DNA from: WVYX01 sp039592335
Lineage (GTDB): Bacteria > Gemmatimonadota > Gemmatimonadetes > Gemmatimonadales > GWC2-71-9
Direction: 5' to 3'
Length of the DNA: 64,000 bases
Assembly: GCA_039592335.1 (NCBI GenBank)
Contig: JBDHBX010000026.1
Coordinates: forward strand, 32,610-96,609
Within the stretch, counting starts at the first letter, position 1. The number at the start of each line of letters is the position of its first letter. The notes beneath the pieces are model-generated. The model did not search any database. It was not told the DNA's origin and saw only the letters and a list, made by a program, of their open reading frames with translations. Of this stretch, positions 8,670 through 17,525 are shown piece after piece. The position numbers and the translations under genes are program-made.

Positions 8670-11506
8670 TGGCACCCCCCGGCGCGCTCCCTGACGACCT
8701 CTGCCCACGGTTGAATAGCGGGGTCGGGCTGGCGCCACAGCCGCTCGAGGCGCAGCGCATGGCGGCAGAGAGCATCATCGTCACCGCGCTCCAACGCCGC
8801 CTCCGCACGACGAAACTCGACGTAGGGCCCCAGCGCCCAGTCGACTTCCGCGGCTTCCGCCTCGCCGGAGAGCTCCTCCCGGATCTCCATCTGCTCGTAC
8901 CAGCGCCGCTGCTTGTCCGCCTCGTCGTGCCGCCCAAGCGTCTCCAGCCACTCTCCCCGCAGCCAGTGCAGTGCGGCGCGCGCGAACGGGTCGCCGCTAC
9001 GTAGTCCGGCGGAGTCGAGCGCGAGCAGCGGTTCGGAGACCTCGAGCGCGAGATCGGGGCGTCCGCGGGCGGCGTGAGCGAGGGCCTCCAGCTGCGTGGC
9101 GAGTCGCGCGGCACCGCTGTCGCCTCGAAGGCCCACGAGCCTGTCCCGCAGCTCCGCGGCGACCGCCGTGTCGCCGCGCGCGTGTGCATCGAGCGCCAGC
9201 GCCCACGCTGCCCGACCCAAGAGACGGTCATCCGCCGCCAGCTGCTCGAGCGCGCGACGTCCAGCGACGACCTCGTCGGCGGGGATCACCGAGATCCCCA
9301 GCGCGGGTGGCACGACACGCCACTCCGCTCGCTCGAGTGCGGCGGCGGACGTCCCGTAGTGCGCCGCGGCCGAGTCGAACGCGTGAAGCGCCTCCTCGAC
9401 GCGACCCAGCGCAAACAGCGCCAGACCGGCGGCCTCCGACGCGATGGCCCTGGCGGTTCTGTCGGCGCGCGCGTCGGTCAGAATCAACGCGGCGACCTGG
9501 GCCTGCAGGGCATACGCCCCCATGCCGGCGGCGGTACGGAAGTTCGCGAGGAGCGCCGGCGAGAGCAGTAGTTCGTCCGGCAGCGGCCCCGCCTGCTCCG
9601 GCTCGAACAACGCCTGATAACCGATCTCCAGCAGCGGAGGTTGGTAGATGTCGACCTCTTCCGGCGGCGCGGCGACCTGCCAGAACTGGTCCAGCGCGCG
9701 GCGCGCATCCGCTTTTCTGTTGAGCCGCATCGCTACCCAGACCAGGTGCTCCCACGCGGGTCCGGAGCGCGGTGCCTTGGCCACCGCTGCCTCGAGGAGC
9801 GCCGCAGCAGAGTCGAGCGGTACCCCGATCAGTGGGCCGCGGTGCATGATCTCTTCGCCGTACAGGTACGTGGCGTATCCGTCGCGCGGGAACTCCGCCA
9901 CGGCTTCCTCATAGCGTCGTAACCGTGCCTCGAGTGTAGGAGCCAGCTGGGCCTCGATGAGGCGCCGGTCCAGCTCGCCCAGTTCGTCGCTGTGTTCGGC
10001 GAGCAGACGCGGCAGGTCCACCGGTGGCGGGTCGCCGGTCAGCAGCCAGCGCCACGCCTCGGCGAGGCGCCACGATGCCAGTGGAAAGCCTTGGTCGAGT
10101 GCGATGGCCCGGCGATAGTGCTCGGTTGCCGAGCGCCACGCGTTGCCGTGAAAGGCGCGCTCCCCCGCGAGGAACTCCCGCAGGCCCTCATTGCTCTTGC
10201 CGCTCAGCGCCGGCGAGGGACGGTACTCCTCGAGGTAGCGATCGGGCGCCGCAAAGCGGGCGAGCTCGAGGCTGATGCGTTGGCCCATGCCCGCCAGGTC
10301 AGCTGCCGAGCCGTACACACTGCCGGCGGAGTGCACGCGCCCCGCAGAGTCCACGACCGAGAGATGGATCGCCGTACCGTCCTCGAGTTGCTCCACGATG
10401 CCGGTGGCGACGTTGCGTGCGCGCAGCGCGGCGGGTGCGTCGGTGAGCCGCGCCTCCTCGCCGGCGGAGTCGTGCCACGCCATCACGGCGTGCGTGGGAG
10501 TGAGCCGCAGGAAGGTCTCGAGGTCGAACCGCGCCAGGCCAGCGAGATTCCAACCGAGATCCGGGTCGGTGACGCCGCGTGCGTCGAACGGTAGTACGGC
10601 CAGATCGGAGTACGGCAGCTCCGCGGCCCCCCGGCCGCGCCCGAACACGGCCAGCGCGATGAGCGCGCCGGCTGCCAGGCCGGAGACGGTGAGGAGGAGG
10701 GTGCGCCGGCGGTACTTGGTCGTGCGCGTGTGCCACAGCGCGCGTCGAAAGCTGCGGGCGTCGGGCCAGCGATCTGTGGGCTCGGGCGCGAGCGCCCGCT
10801 TGAGGATCGAGTGCAACCCGTGCGGCACGCCCGACCAGTCGACGGGATCCTCCGGGAGCAGCGCCTCCCAGCGGCGGCCGGTGAGCGCCTCGTAGAGCAC
10901 CATGCCCACGGCAAAGAGATCGGTTCGCGGCGTGACCTCTCCGCCGAGGACCTGTTCCGGCGGCATGTACCCGGGCGTGCCGGTGACGGCAAGGGCACCC
11001 GACGGTGCCGCGGTCTGGGGCCCCGACGCGGTGGAGATGCCGAAGTCGGCCAACAGGGCGCGGTCGTCCGCAAGGAAGATGTTGCTCGGCTTGATGTCGC
11101 GGTGAACGACGCCCGTCGCGTGGACCGCTTCCAGCGCGGCCAGCACATCGCGCCCGAGCTTGACGGCGGTGCTGCGAGGGAGGGGCCCACGTTTCAAGCG
11201 CTGGGACAGCGTCGCTCCCTCAATGAAGTCCATCACGTAGTAGAAGAAGCCCTTGGCCTCACCCGCCCGGTGGATGCTCACGGCGTTGGGGTGATGCAGG
11301 CTGGCGAGGACCCGCGCTTCCTTGAGGAACCGCTCGGTGGCTGTCGCAGTCGCCATCTCGGGACGGATGATCTTGACGGCGACCATGCGGTCCAGCGCCA
11401 CGTCGCGGGCTAGGAACACCATGCCCATGCCGCCGCTGGCGATCTCGCGTTCCACCTCGTAGTCGGGGAGCAGCGCTTCGCACAGGCGGTAGAGGATGGA
11501 GGGCAT
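8666..11506 (-). CDS. Ser/Thr protein kinase with C-terminal TPR sensor region
   Basis: A 946-residue protein with an N-terminal kinase domain (about 15-275: ASGGMGMVF loop, VAVKII lysine, VHRDIKPSN, DFG followed by a TPGYMPPEQ activation segment). A membrane helix near residue 280 (TLLLTVSGLAAGALIAL) is followed by a TolB-like segment starting LAVLPFDARG and a long alpha-helical TPR-like C-terminus rich in Ala, Leu and Arg. It is the first gene of the minus-strand block. Its stop overlaps the SARP regulator start (GTGA), so the two are translationally coupled. The 147 bases upstream are shared with the divergent dehydratase gene and should hold its promoter. Confidence 0.9.
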   Translation of the reverse strand: MPSILYRLCEALLPDYEVEREIASGGMGMVFLARDVALDRMVAVKIIRPEMATATATERFLKEARVLASLHHPNAVSIHRAGEAKGFFYYVMDFIEGATLSQRLKRGPLPRSTAVKLGRDVLAALEAVHATGVVHRDIKPSNIFLADDRALLADFGISTASGPQTAAPSGALAVTGTPGYMPPEQVLGGEVTPRTDLFAVGMVLYEALTGRRWEALLPEDPVDWSGVPHGLHSILKRALAPEPTDRWPDARSFRRALWHTRTTKYRRRTLLLTVSGLAAGALIALAVFGRGRGAAELPYSDLAVLPFDARGVTDPDLGWNLAGLARFDLETFLRLTPTHAVMAWHDSAGEEARLTDAPAALRARNVATGIVEQLEDGTAIHLSVVDSAGRVHSAGSVYGSAADLAGMGQRISLELARFAAPDRYLEEYRPSPALSGKSNEGLREFLAGERAFHGNAWRSATEHYRRAIALDQGFPLASWRLAEAWRWLLTGDPPPVDLPRLLAEHSDELGELDRRLIEAQLAPTLEARLRRYEEAVAEFPRDGYATYLYGEEIMHRGPLIGVPLDSAAALLEAAVAKAPRSGPAWEHLVWVAMRLNRKADARRALDQFWQVAAPPEEVDIYQPPLLEIGYQALFEPEQAGPLPDELLLSPALLANFRTAAGMGAYALQAQVAALILTDARADRTARAIASEAAGLALFALGRVEEALHAFDSAAAHYGTSAAALERAEWRVVPPALGISVIPADEVVAGRRALEQLAADDRLLGRAAWALALDAHARGDTAVAAELRDRLVGLRGDSGAARLATQLEALAHAARGRPDLALEVSEPLLALDSAGLRSGDPFARAALHWLRGEWLETLGRHDEADKQRRWYEQMEIREELSGEAEAAEVDWALGPYVEFRRAEAALERGDDDALCRHALRLERLWRQPDPAIQPWAEVVRERAGGCQ

Positions 11507-11653
11507 GTGCCTCGATTGACGGGATCGTCAGCTCGGACAAGCCGAATCTGCCTCTCCGGGGGCCGCCGTCAAGTCGCTGTGACCGTTGGAGTTGGTTGGC
11601 CGAGCGGGGTCCCCGCGAAGTAGCTTATGAGGTCACCGACGAGGAATGGGTCC

Positions 11654-12757
11654 ATGAGGATCACGCGCATCGCGGCCTACCAGGTGGATCTGCCGTTGCA
11701 CGAGGGGAGGTATGCCTGGTCGGGCGGCAAGTCGGTCTCGGTGTTCGACAGCACCGTCGTGCGGGTGGAGACCGATGCCGGGCTCGTGGGGCACGGCGAG
11801 GTCTGTCCGCTCGGGCCGGCCTACCTGCCGGCCTACGGCCCCGGCGTGCGCAGCGGCCTGGAACAGGTGGGGCCCGCGCTGCTGGGGCAGGATCCCACCG
11901 GGCTCGGTGTGATCAACCGGCACATGGACCAGGCGCTCAAAGGACATCCCTACGTGAAGTCCCCGATCGACATGGCCTGTTGGGACATTCTGGGTCAGGC
12001 GACGGGACAGCCGGTGTGCGCGCTGCTGGGCGGGCGCTTCGGCGACGACGTGGTGCTCTACCGGGCGATCTCGCAGGACACGCCGGACGGCATGGCCGCG
12101 CGGGTGGCGGAGTACCGCAAGGAGGGCTACCGCCGGTTCCAGCTCAAGGTTGGAGGGGATGCGGCGGAGGACATCGAGCGGATCCGGGCGGTGGCGGCGA
12201 AGCTGGAGCGCGGCGACGTACTCGTGGCCGATGCCAACACCGGATGGCTGTCGCACGAGGCGTTGCGCGTGGCGCGCGGCGTGCAGGACGTGGACGTGTA
12301 CATCGAGCAACCCTGCCTCGCCTACGAGGAGTGCCTCAGAGTGCGGCGGCATGTCGACCACCCGTTCGTGCTGGACGAGTCGATCACCGGGATCCCCGAG
12401 CTGGTCCGCGCACACGCCGACGGCGCGATGGACGTTGTCAACCTCAAGATCAGCAAGCTCGGTGGGCTCACCAGCGCGCGCCTGGCGCGAGATCTCTGCG
12501 TGTCGCTGGGGATCGCAATGACGATCGAGGACAGTTGGGGCGGGGACATCACGACGGCCGCGATCGCTCACCTGGCGCACAGTACGCCATCGGAGCTGCG
12601 CTTCACCGCCACCGACTTCAATAGCTACGTCACCGTGAGCTTCGCGGAGGGCGCCCCCCAGCGTACGGGCGGTCGGATGGCGGCGTCCGCTGCCCCGGGA
12701 CTCGGCGTCGCGCCGCGCATGGACGTCCTGGGCGATCCCGTGCTCGACATCGCCTGA
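11654..12757 (+). CDS. Enolase-superfamily (mandelate racemase/MLE) enzyme, probably cis-3-hydroxy-L-proline dehydratase
   Basis: A 367-residue member of the mandelate racemase/muconate-lactonizing group. It has an N-terminal capping domain and a barrel whose metal ligands fit VADANTGW (Asp), YIEQPC (Glu) and LDESITG (Asp/Glu). The acid/base lysines fit FQLKVG on one face and LKISKLGG on the other. The N-terminal segment with WSGGKSVSVFDSTVVRV and HGEVCPLGPAYLPAY resembles cis-3-hydroxy-L-proline dehydratases and hydroxyproline-betaine epimerases. The ATG at 11654 is preferred because GAGGA lies eight bases upstream. It stands alone between divergent and convergent neighbours, so context does not fix the substrate. 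Confidence 0.75.
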   Translation: MRITRIAAYQVDLPLHEGRYAWSGGKSVSVFDSTVVRVETDAGLVGHGEVCPLGPAYLPAYGPGVRSGLEQVGPALLGQDPTGLGVINRHMDQALKGHPYVKSPIDMACWDILGQATGQPVCALLGGRFGDDVVLYRAISQDTPDGMAARVAEYRKEGYRRFQLKVGGDAAEDIERIRAVAAKLERGDVLVADANTGWLSHEALRVARGVQDVDVYIEQPCLAYEECLRVRRHVDHPFVLDESITGIPELVRAHADGAMDVVNLKISKLGGLTSARLARDLCVSLGIAMTIEDSWGGDITTAAIAHLAHSTPSELRFTATDFNSYVTVSFAEGAPQRTGGRMAASAAPGLGVAPRMDVLGDPVLDIA

Positions 12758-12802
12758 CGCCGGGAGGCCGTCGGCGAGGACGGTGATGCGCGACTCCGCG
12801 CA

Positions 12803-15247
12803 CTAGTTGCGGAAGTAGCTGGTCTGCTGGAAGATGCGATCGGCGAGCTCGGTCGCCCGCTCGACGCGTTCCTTCAAGATGGAGTCTGCGGGGGTCGTCA
12901 CGGAATCCCCCAAGCCGCGGCCCACGTGCTCGGCCCACCCGGCGTAGACCAGCGCATAGAGGGAGAGGATTCCCTCCGATGGCACGTCCACCCAGCCGCG
13001 CGGACGGGGCCGGGCCGCGCTCTCGGGGTGATACACCTCGAACAGCAACGTCTCGTGTCGGTCCGTATCCAGCCAGCCGAGCGTGCGCACCGGCGCCGCG
13101 CCGTCGGCTATCGTGATGGAATCCGTCATGAGCCTGCGCGCCATGCCTTGCCCCAGGAGATACGGGGTGAACCCGAACGCGTCGGCGTAGGCTCCGGTCG
13201 TGCGGGAGAAGTAGATGGGGCGCCTGCCCAGGTTGTCCTGGATGAGCTGCAGCGTGATGATGTCCGCGCGCTGTAGTACTCTCGGTTCCAGCACCACGCT
13301 CATGCCGCCGACGCGGAACACGCTGCGCTCGGTCACTTGGTGGAAGTAGGGCAGCGCGTCGATCTGCTCGTAACTGAGGCTCAGCGCCGGCTCCTCGGGG
13401 GTAACCCAGGTCCCGTCCCGAAAGGGGGGCACGGCATTGGCCTGGTCGAACGGGTACGTCGGGCGTCGCCGCAGCTGGCGCACGTGCCAGTCGGTGTTCA
13501 TGAGGGAGAGGTTGGCAATCAGCACATCCCGCCGCACGCCCTCCACTTCCTGCATGTACCACAGGGGGAATGTGTCGTTGTCCCCCGCCGTGACGATGAT
13601 CGCGTAGGGCTCCACCGACTGGAGCAGGTCCCAGGCGAAGTCACGCGGCAGCCACTCACCCGACCGGGAGGCAGAGAGGTGGTTCCCCAGCAGCGGGACG
13701 AGCCCCGCCAACAGGATGGGCGAGCCCACGAGCCACGCCCTCCCGTTCGTAAGCCGGTCGCCGAACGCCTTGGCGAACGACGCCATCCACGCGCCCAGGC
13801 CGAGCGCGACCCACACGCCCCACAGCTGGAACGACGCGATGAAGAAGTAATCCCGCTCGCGCACCTCCCGGGTGAGGCTCTCCCCCGGGCGGATCGAGTA
13901 CCCGTACTTGAAGTCCAGGTAGAACACGAGCAGCACGGTCACGGTGACCATGAGCGCCGTCATGGCCAGTGCACCACGTTGGTCCTTCTGCCACTGGCGC
14001 ACGGCGCCGAGCAGTCCAATTGCCCCGAACAGGAGCGCCAGGAGGTTCCGTACCCGCTGGCCCCAGTCGTGGGCGAACTGCCAGGTGAAGTACTGCACGT
14101 AGTTCACATACTGCCAGACTACGCTTGCCTGCCGCGGCAGGAGCGGCCCCTTCTGGTACTGCTCCCGGCTCAGCACGCGGAGCAGCGCGTCCCGCGTGGC
14201 CGGCTCGCCCTCGTTGATCGCCGGGTAGTGCTGCGCTCGCAGCGGAAGGAAGAGGAACAGGCTCATCCCGACCGCGATGACGCCGAGCGAGATGAGCACC
14301 AGTCGCATGTTGCCGCTGCGGTGCGCGAAGGCGAAGAGCGTGCCCAGCAACCCCACGGCGAGCAGGATCGGAAGCACCTGGCGGCCGCTCCACGAGTCCA
14401 GGATGATCGCCGCCGCGACGCCGGCCACTGCCGCCGCGATCCCGATGCGCGTGAGGGGGCTCGTGTGGAGGCGGAAGGCGGGCCAGGTGACCCCTGCGAG
14501 GATCACGGCGGCGACCACGAGCGAGACGAGGTCCCGCTGATCGCCGTGCCAGCCGAGGAACAGCATGCCGCCGACCGCCGCACCCGCCAAGAGCGCGCTG
14601 GCTCCCAGCACGCGCCCCCACAGCCTCTCCTCCGCTTCGGCCGCTTCCACGTACACGAGCACGGCGGGCACGGCCAACAACCCCATGAGGTGGTTGGTGG
14701 CGCTCAAGGCCAGCAGGTACACGATGAGCACCAGCCAGTGGTCGCGCCGCTCTCCCGCGGGCTCGTCTCCCCAGTGCACCGCGAGCCACAGCACGAGAGC
14801 GATGGAGAATAGGCTCAACGTGTACACCTTCTCGTTCACGACCGACTGGTTCCATACGGTGAACGAGGTGGCGCCCACCAGCGCTCCGGCGAAGGCCGCA
14901 CCGATCCGTGCCCATCGGACGTCGGGTACGATGTCTCGCAGAAACCGCTCGGCTACCAGGAACAGCAGGCCGGCTGCCAGGGCACTGGTGACGGCGGCGA
15001 ACAGGTTGATCCGGAGGGCGTAGTGCCCGACCAGAGGGATCATTCCCCACACGCTGGCCGCGAGAACGAACAGCGGATTCCCGGGCGGGTGCGGGATGCC
15101 CAGCACCTTGGCGGCGGCAATGTATTCGGACGTATCCCAGAACTGCGTCGTGGGGGCGATGGTCAGCAGGTAGATGCCCAGCACGACCAGGAAGACGACC
15201 CCGGCGAGGAGGTACGGGGGGCGTGTAGCGGGCGCTACGTCGTGCAA
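12803..15247 (-). CDS. DUF2723 multi-pass membrane protein (GT-C glycosyltransferase-like)
   Basis: An 814-residue integral membrane protein of the DUF2723 family. The first periplasmic loop has the family hallmark TTQFWDTSEY followed by LGIPHPPGNPLF. About ten membrane helices follow, then a soluble C-terminal domain. DUF2723 proteins have a GT-C-like fold and are suspected to move sugars or lipids from a lipid carrier; a Bacteroidota relative is linked to O-mannosylation, but most are untested. The only in-frame start at this point is TTG at 15247, one base after the purH stop, which suggests reinitiation. No glycan cluster is nearby. Confidence 0.8.
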   Translation of the reverse strand: MHDVAPATRPPYLLAGVVFLVVLGIYLLTIAPTTQFWDTSEYIAAAKVLGIPHPPGNPLFVLAASVWGMIPLVGHYALRINLFAAVTSALAAGLLFLVAERFLRDIVPDVRWARIGAAFAGALVGATSFTVWNQSVVNEKVYTLSLFSIALVLWLAVHWGDEPAGERRDHWLVLIVYLLALSATNHLMGLLAVPAVLVYVEAAEAEERLWGRVLGASALLAGAAVGGMLFLGWHGDQRDLVSLVVAAVILAGVTWPAFRLHTSPLTRIGIAAAVAGVAAAIILDSWSGRQVLPILLAVGLLGTLFAFAHRSGNMRLVLISLGVIAVGMSLFLFLPLRAQHYPAINEGEPATRDALLRVLSREQYQKGPLLPRQASVVWQYVNYVQYFTWQFAHDWGQRVRNLLALLFGAIGLLGAVRQWQKDQRGALAMTALMVTVTVLLVFYLDFKYGYSIRPGESLTREVRERDYFFIASFQLWGVWVALGLGAWMASFAKAFGDRLTNGRAWLVGSPILLAGLVPLLGNHLSASRSGEWLPRDFAWDLLQSVEPYAIIVTAGDNDTFPLWYMQEVEGVRRDVLIANLSLMNTDWHVRQLRRRPTYPFDQANAVPPFRDGTWVTPEEPALSLSYEQIDALPYFHQVTERSVFRVGGMSVVLEPRVLQRADIITLQLIQDNLGRRPIYFSRTTGAYADAFGFTPYLLGQGMARRLMTDSITIADGAAPVRTLGWLDTDRHETLLFEVYHPESAARPRPRGWVDVPSEGILSLYALVYAGWAEHVGRGLGDSVTTPADSILKERVERATELADRIFQQTSYFRN

Positions 15248-15248
15248 C

Positions 15249-16778
15249 TTAGTGCCTGAACTGCCGGCGCCCCGTGAGCACCATGGCGATCCCGTGCTTG
15301 TTCGCCGCCGCGATCACTTCGTCGTCCCGCACGGAGCCTCCCGGTTGGATCACGGCCGTGATCCCGTCTGCGGCCGCCTGCTCCACGCCGTCGGCGAACG
15401 GGAAGAACGCGTCCGAGGCGAGCACGGCCCCCGCGGGATCGTGTCCCTCCTCGCGGGCCTTGTGGGCGGACAGGAATGCCGCGTCGACCCGGCTCATCTG
15501 CCCGGCGCCGATCCCGATCGCCGCCTCGCCCTTGGCGAGCAAGATCGCGTTCGACTTCACGGCCGCGACCGCCGCCCATGCGAACCGCAGGTCCCGCCAC
15601 TCGGTCTCGCTCGGCTTGCGCTGGGTGGCCACCGTCCATTCGGACTCGTCCGCCGCTACCGTGAAGCGATCCTGCACCAGGAAGCCGCCGCGCACGCGCT
15701 TGAAGTCGAGCGCGGGCCGGCTGTCGGTGAGGGGCAGCTCGACGACCCGGAGGTTCTTCTTGCGCCGGAACACCTCCACGGCATCGTCGTGGAAGCGCGG
15801 CGCCACCACGGCCTCGACGAAGAGGTCGTGCATGGCCTCGGCGGTCGCGGCGTCGACGATGGTGTTGAACGCCACGACGGACCCGAACGCCGACTTGGAG
15901 TCGGTCGCCAGCGCGCGCCGGTACGCGTCCTCGACCGAGGTGCCCAAGGCCAATCCGCAGGGCGTCGTGTGCTTGATGACGGCGCATGCCGGCCGGTCGG
16001 GCCACGGCGCGATGGCCATCACGGCCCCTTCGATGTCCAACAGGTTGTTGAACGAGAGCTCCTTGCCGTGCAGCTGCCGCAGCTCGTCGAATCCTCGCCC
16101 CTCGCCCGTGGTGTACAGCGCGGCGCGCTGCACGGGATTCTCCCCGTAGCGCAGTGTCTGCACCCGCTGCAGGGCGAGGCCCATCATGGGTGGCAGGGCA
16201 TCGGCGTCCTTCGTGAGAAACTGGGCGATGGCCGCGTCGTAGGCCGCCGTGTGGCTGAACACCTTCGCGGCCATCTCGAGCCGGATCTCCGGCGTCACCT
16301 GGTTCTTCTCGAGGAGCTCCAGCACGCGGTCGTAGTCGCGGGGGTCCACCACCGGGAGCACGAACTGGTGGTTCTTGGCTGCGGAGCGGAGCATCGAGGG
16401 CCCGCCGATATCGATCTGCTCGATCGCCTCTTCCAACTTCACGTTGGGCTTGCCTGCCGTCTCACGGAACGGGTAGAGGTTCACGGCCACCAGGTCGATC
16501 GGCGTGACGCCGTGGGCGTCGAGCTGGTCCATGTGCTCGGGCGCGTCGCGGCGCGCCAGCAGCGCGGCGTGGACCGCCGGGTGCAGCGTCTTGACCCGCC
16601 CGTCCATGATCTCCGGGAAGCCGGTGACCTGCTCGATGGCCGTGACGGTGACTCCAGCCTGCGTGATGACCTGTGCCGTGCCGCCGGTGGACACGATCTC
16701 CCACCCGAGATCCGCCAGCCCCCGTGCGAACTGTGTGACCCCCCGCTTGTCGGATACCGAGATCAGTGCCCGCGCCAC
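15249..16778 (-). CDS. purH: Bifunctional AICAR formyltransferase / IMP cyclohydrolase
   Basis: A 509-residue protein of normal PurH length. It performs the last two steps of de novo purine synthesis, formylating AICAR with 10-formyl-THF and closing the ring to IMP in the cytoplasm. The N-terminal MGS-like cyclohydrolase domain begins ALISVSDKRGV and contains EIVSTGGTA. The formyltransferase domain carries LRYGENPVQ and ACAVIKHTTPCGLA (the catalytic His region), and the C-terminus holds SDAFFPFADGVE and the terminal GRRQFRH, all PurH signatures. It lies 31 bases downstream of purN, forming a purine pair. Confidence 0.97.
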   Translation of the reverse strand: MARALISVSDKRGVTQFARGLADLGWEIVSTGGTAQVITQAGVTVTAIEQVTGFPEIMDGRVKTLHPAVHAALLARRDAPEHMDQLDAHGVTPIDLVAVNLYPFRETAGKPNVKLEEAIEQIDIGGPSMLRSAAKNHQFVLPVVDPRDYDRVLELLEKNQVTPEIRLEMAAKVFSHTAAYDAAIAQFLTKDADALPPMMGLALQRVQTLRYGENPVQRAALYTTGEGRGFDELRQLHGKELSFNNLLDIEGAVMAIAPWPDRPACAVIKHTTPCGLALGTSVEDAYRRALATDSKSAFGSVVAFNTIVDAATAEAMHDLFVEAVVAPRFHDDAVEVFRRKKNLRVVELPLTDSRPALDFKRVRGGFLVQDRFTVAADESEWTVATQRKPSETEWRDLRFAWAAVAAVKSNAILLAKGEAAIGIGAGQMSRVDAAFLSAHKAREEGHDPAGAVLASDAFFPFADGVEQAAADGITAVIQPGGSVRDDEVIAAANKHGIAMVLTGRRQFRH

Positions 16779-16809
16779 CCTGCCTCCTTGATTAGTGGTA
16801 AACCGACTC

Positions 16810-17457
16810 TTACGCCGACTCCGTCGCGTCCGCGACGGAGCCCGGTGTGGCGTCCCCCGCGAAGGCTGCCTCCTTGCCCACGAGGCGCACCACGTTCCCC
16901 GCCCGCGCGGCCGCCAGCACCACGGCGGGCAGGAGCTGGTGCTCTACCTCGAGCACCCGCGCCGCCAGTGTGTCCGGCGTGTCGTCCGCGCCCACCGGCA
17001 CCGGCCATTGCGCCACGATGGGTCCGCGGTCGTACTCGGCGGTCACGATGTGCACCGTCGGGCCGGAGACCGTGGCACCGGAGGCGAGCACGGCCTCGTG
17101 CACGTGGTGTCCGTACATGCCAGGCCCGCCGAACGATGGCAGCAATGCCGGATGGATATTGAGCATCCGGTTCTCGTACGCCTGCACCACCGCTTCGGGC
17201 ACCAGCTTGAGGTATCCCGCCAGAACCACGAGTTGCGTGTCGTACGAGCGGAGCAGCGCGACGATCTTGGCCCCATCGCTGGGGTCGTCGAGCACTTCCG
17301 CCGCCACGCCCGCCTTGCGTGCCCGCTCCAGCGCGCCTGCCGTGGCCTTGTTGCTGATCACCACGACGACCCGGGCCGGTGCCGATCCCTGGCAAGTGTC
17401 CAGCAGCGCCTGGAGATTGGTGCCTCCGCCGGAGGCGAGAACTGCGACGCGCATCAT
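16810..17457 (-). CDS. purN: Phosphoribosylglycinamide formyltransferase
   Basis: A 215-residue 10-formyl-THF-dependent GAR transformylase, step three of purine synthesis. It starts with the Rossmann-like VAVLASGGGTNLQAL, and keeps LAGYLKLV, NIHPALLPSFGG and GATVHIV-like segments containing the catalytic Asn and His. There are two adjacent ATGs; the first (17457) is chosen because GAGG lies seven bases before it. The folate-binding DRGPI-type loop is present. It precedes purH by 31 bases, so the two are probably expressed together. The 68 bases upstream contain AT-rich TATATA and TATAC words that may include a promoter after selA. Confidence 0.95.
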   Translation of the reverse strand: MMRVAVLASGGGTNLQALLDTCQGSAPARVVVVISNKATAGALERARKAGVAAEVLDDPSDGAKIVALLRSYDTQLVVLAGYLKLVPEAVVQAYENRMLNIHPALLPSFGGPGMYGHHVHEAVLASGATVSGPTVHIVTAEYDRGPIVAQWPVPVGADDTPDTLAARVLEVEHQLLPAVVLAAARAGNVVRLVGKEAAFAGDATPGSVADATESA

Positions 17458-17525
17458 GTCGGCGCCTCGATGGGCAGAGTTGAGCGCACGTATACCCCTA
17501 TATAAAGGAAGAAGGCGGGGCCCGT

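Noticed and set aside
15174..17162. 662-residue plus-strand open frame
   Set aside because: It lies antisense to purH and purN, is rich in Arg, Gly, His and Pro, and has no motif; it is a shadow of GC-rich coding DNA.
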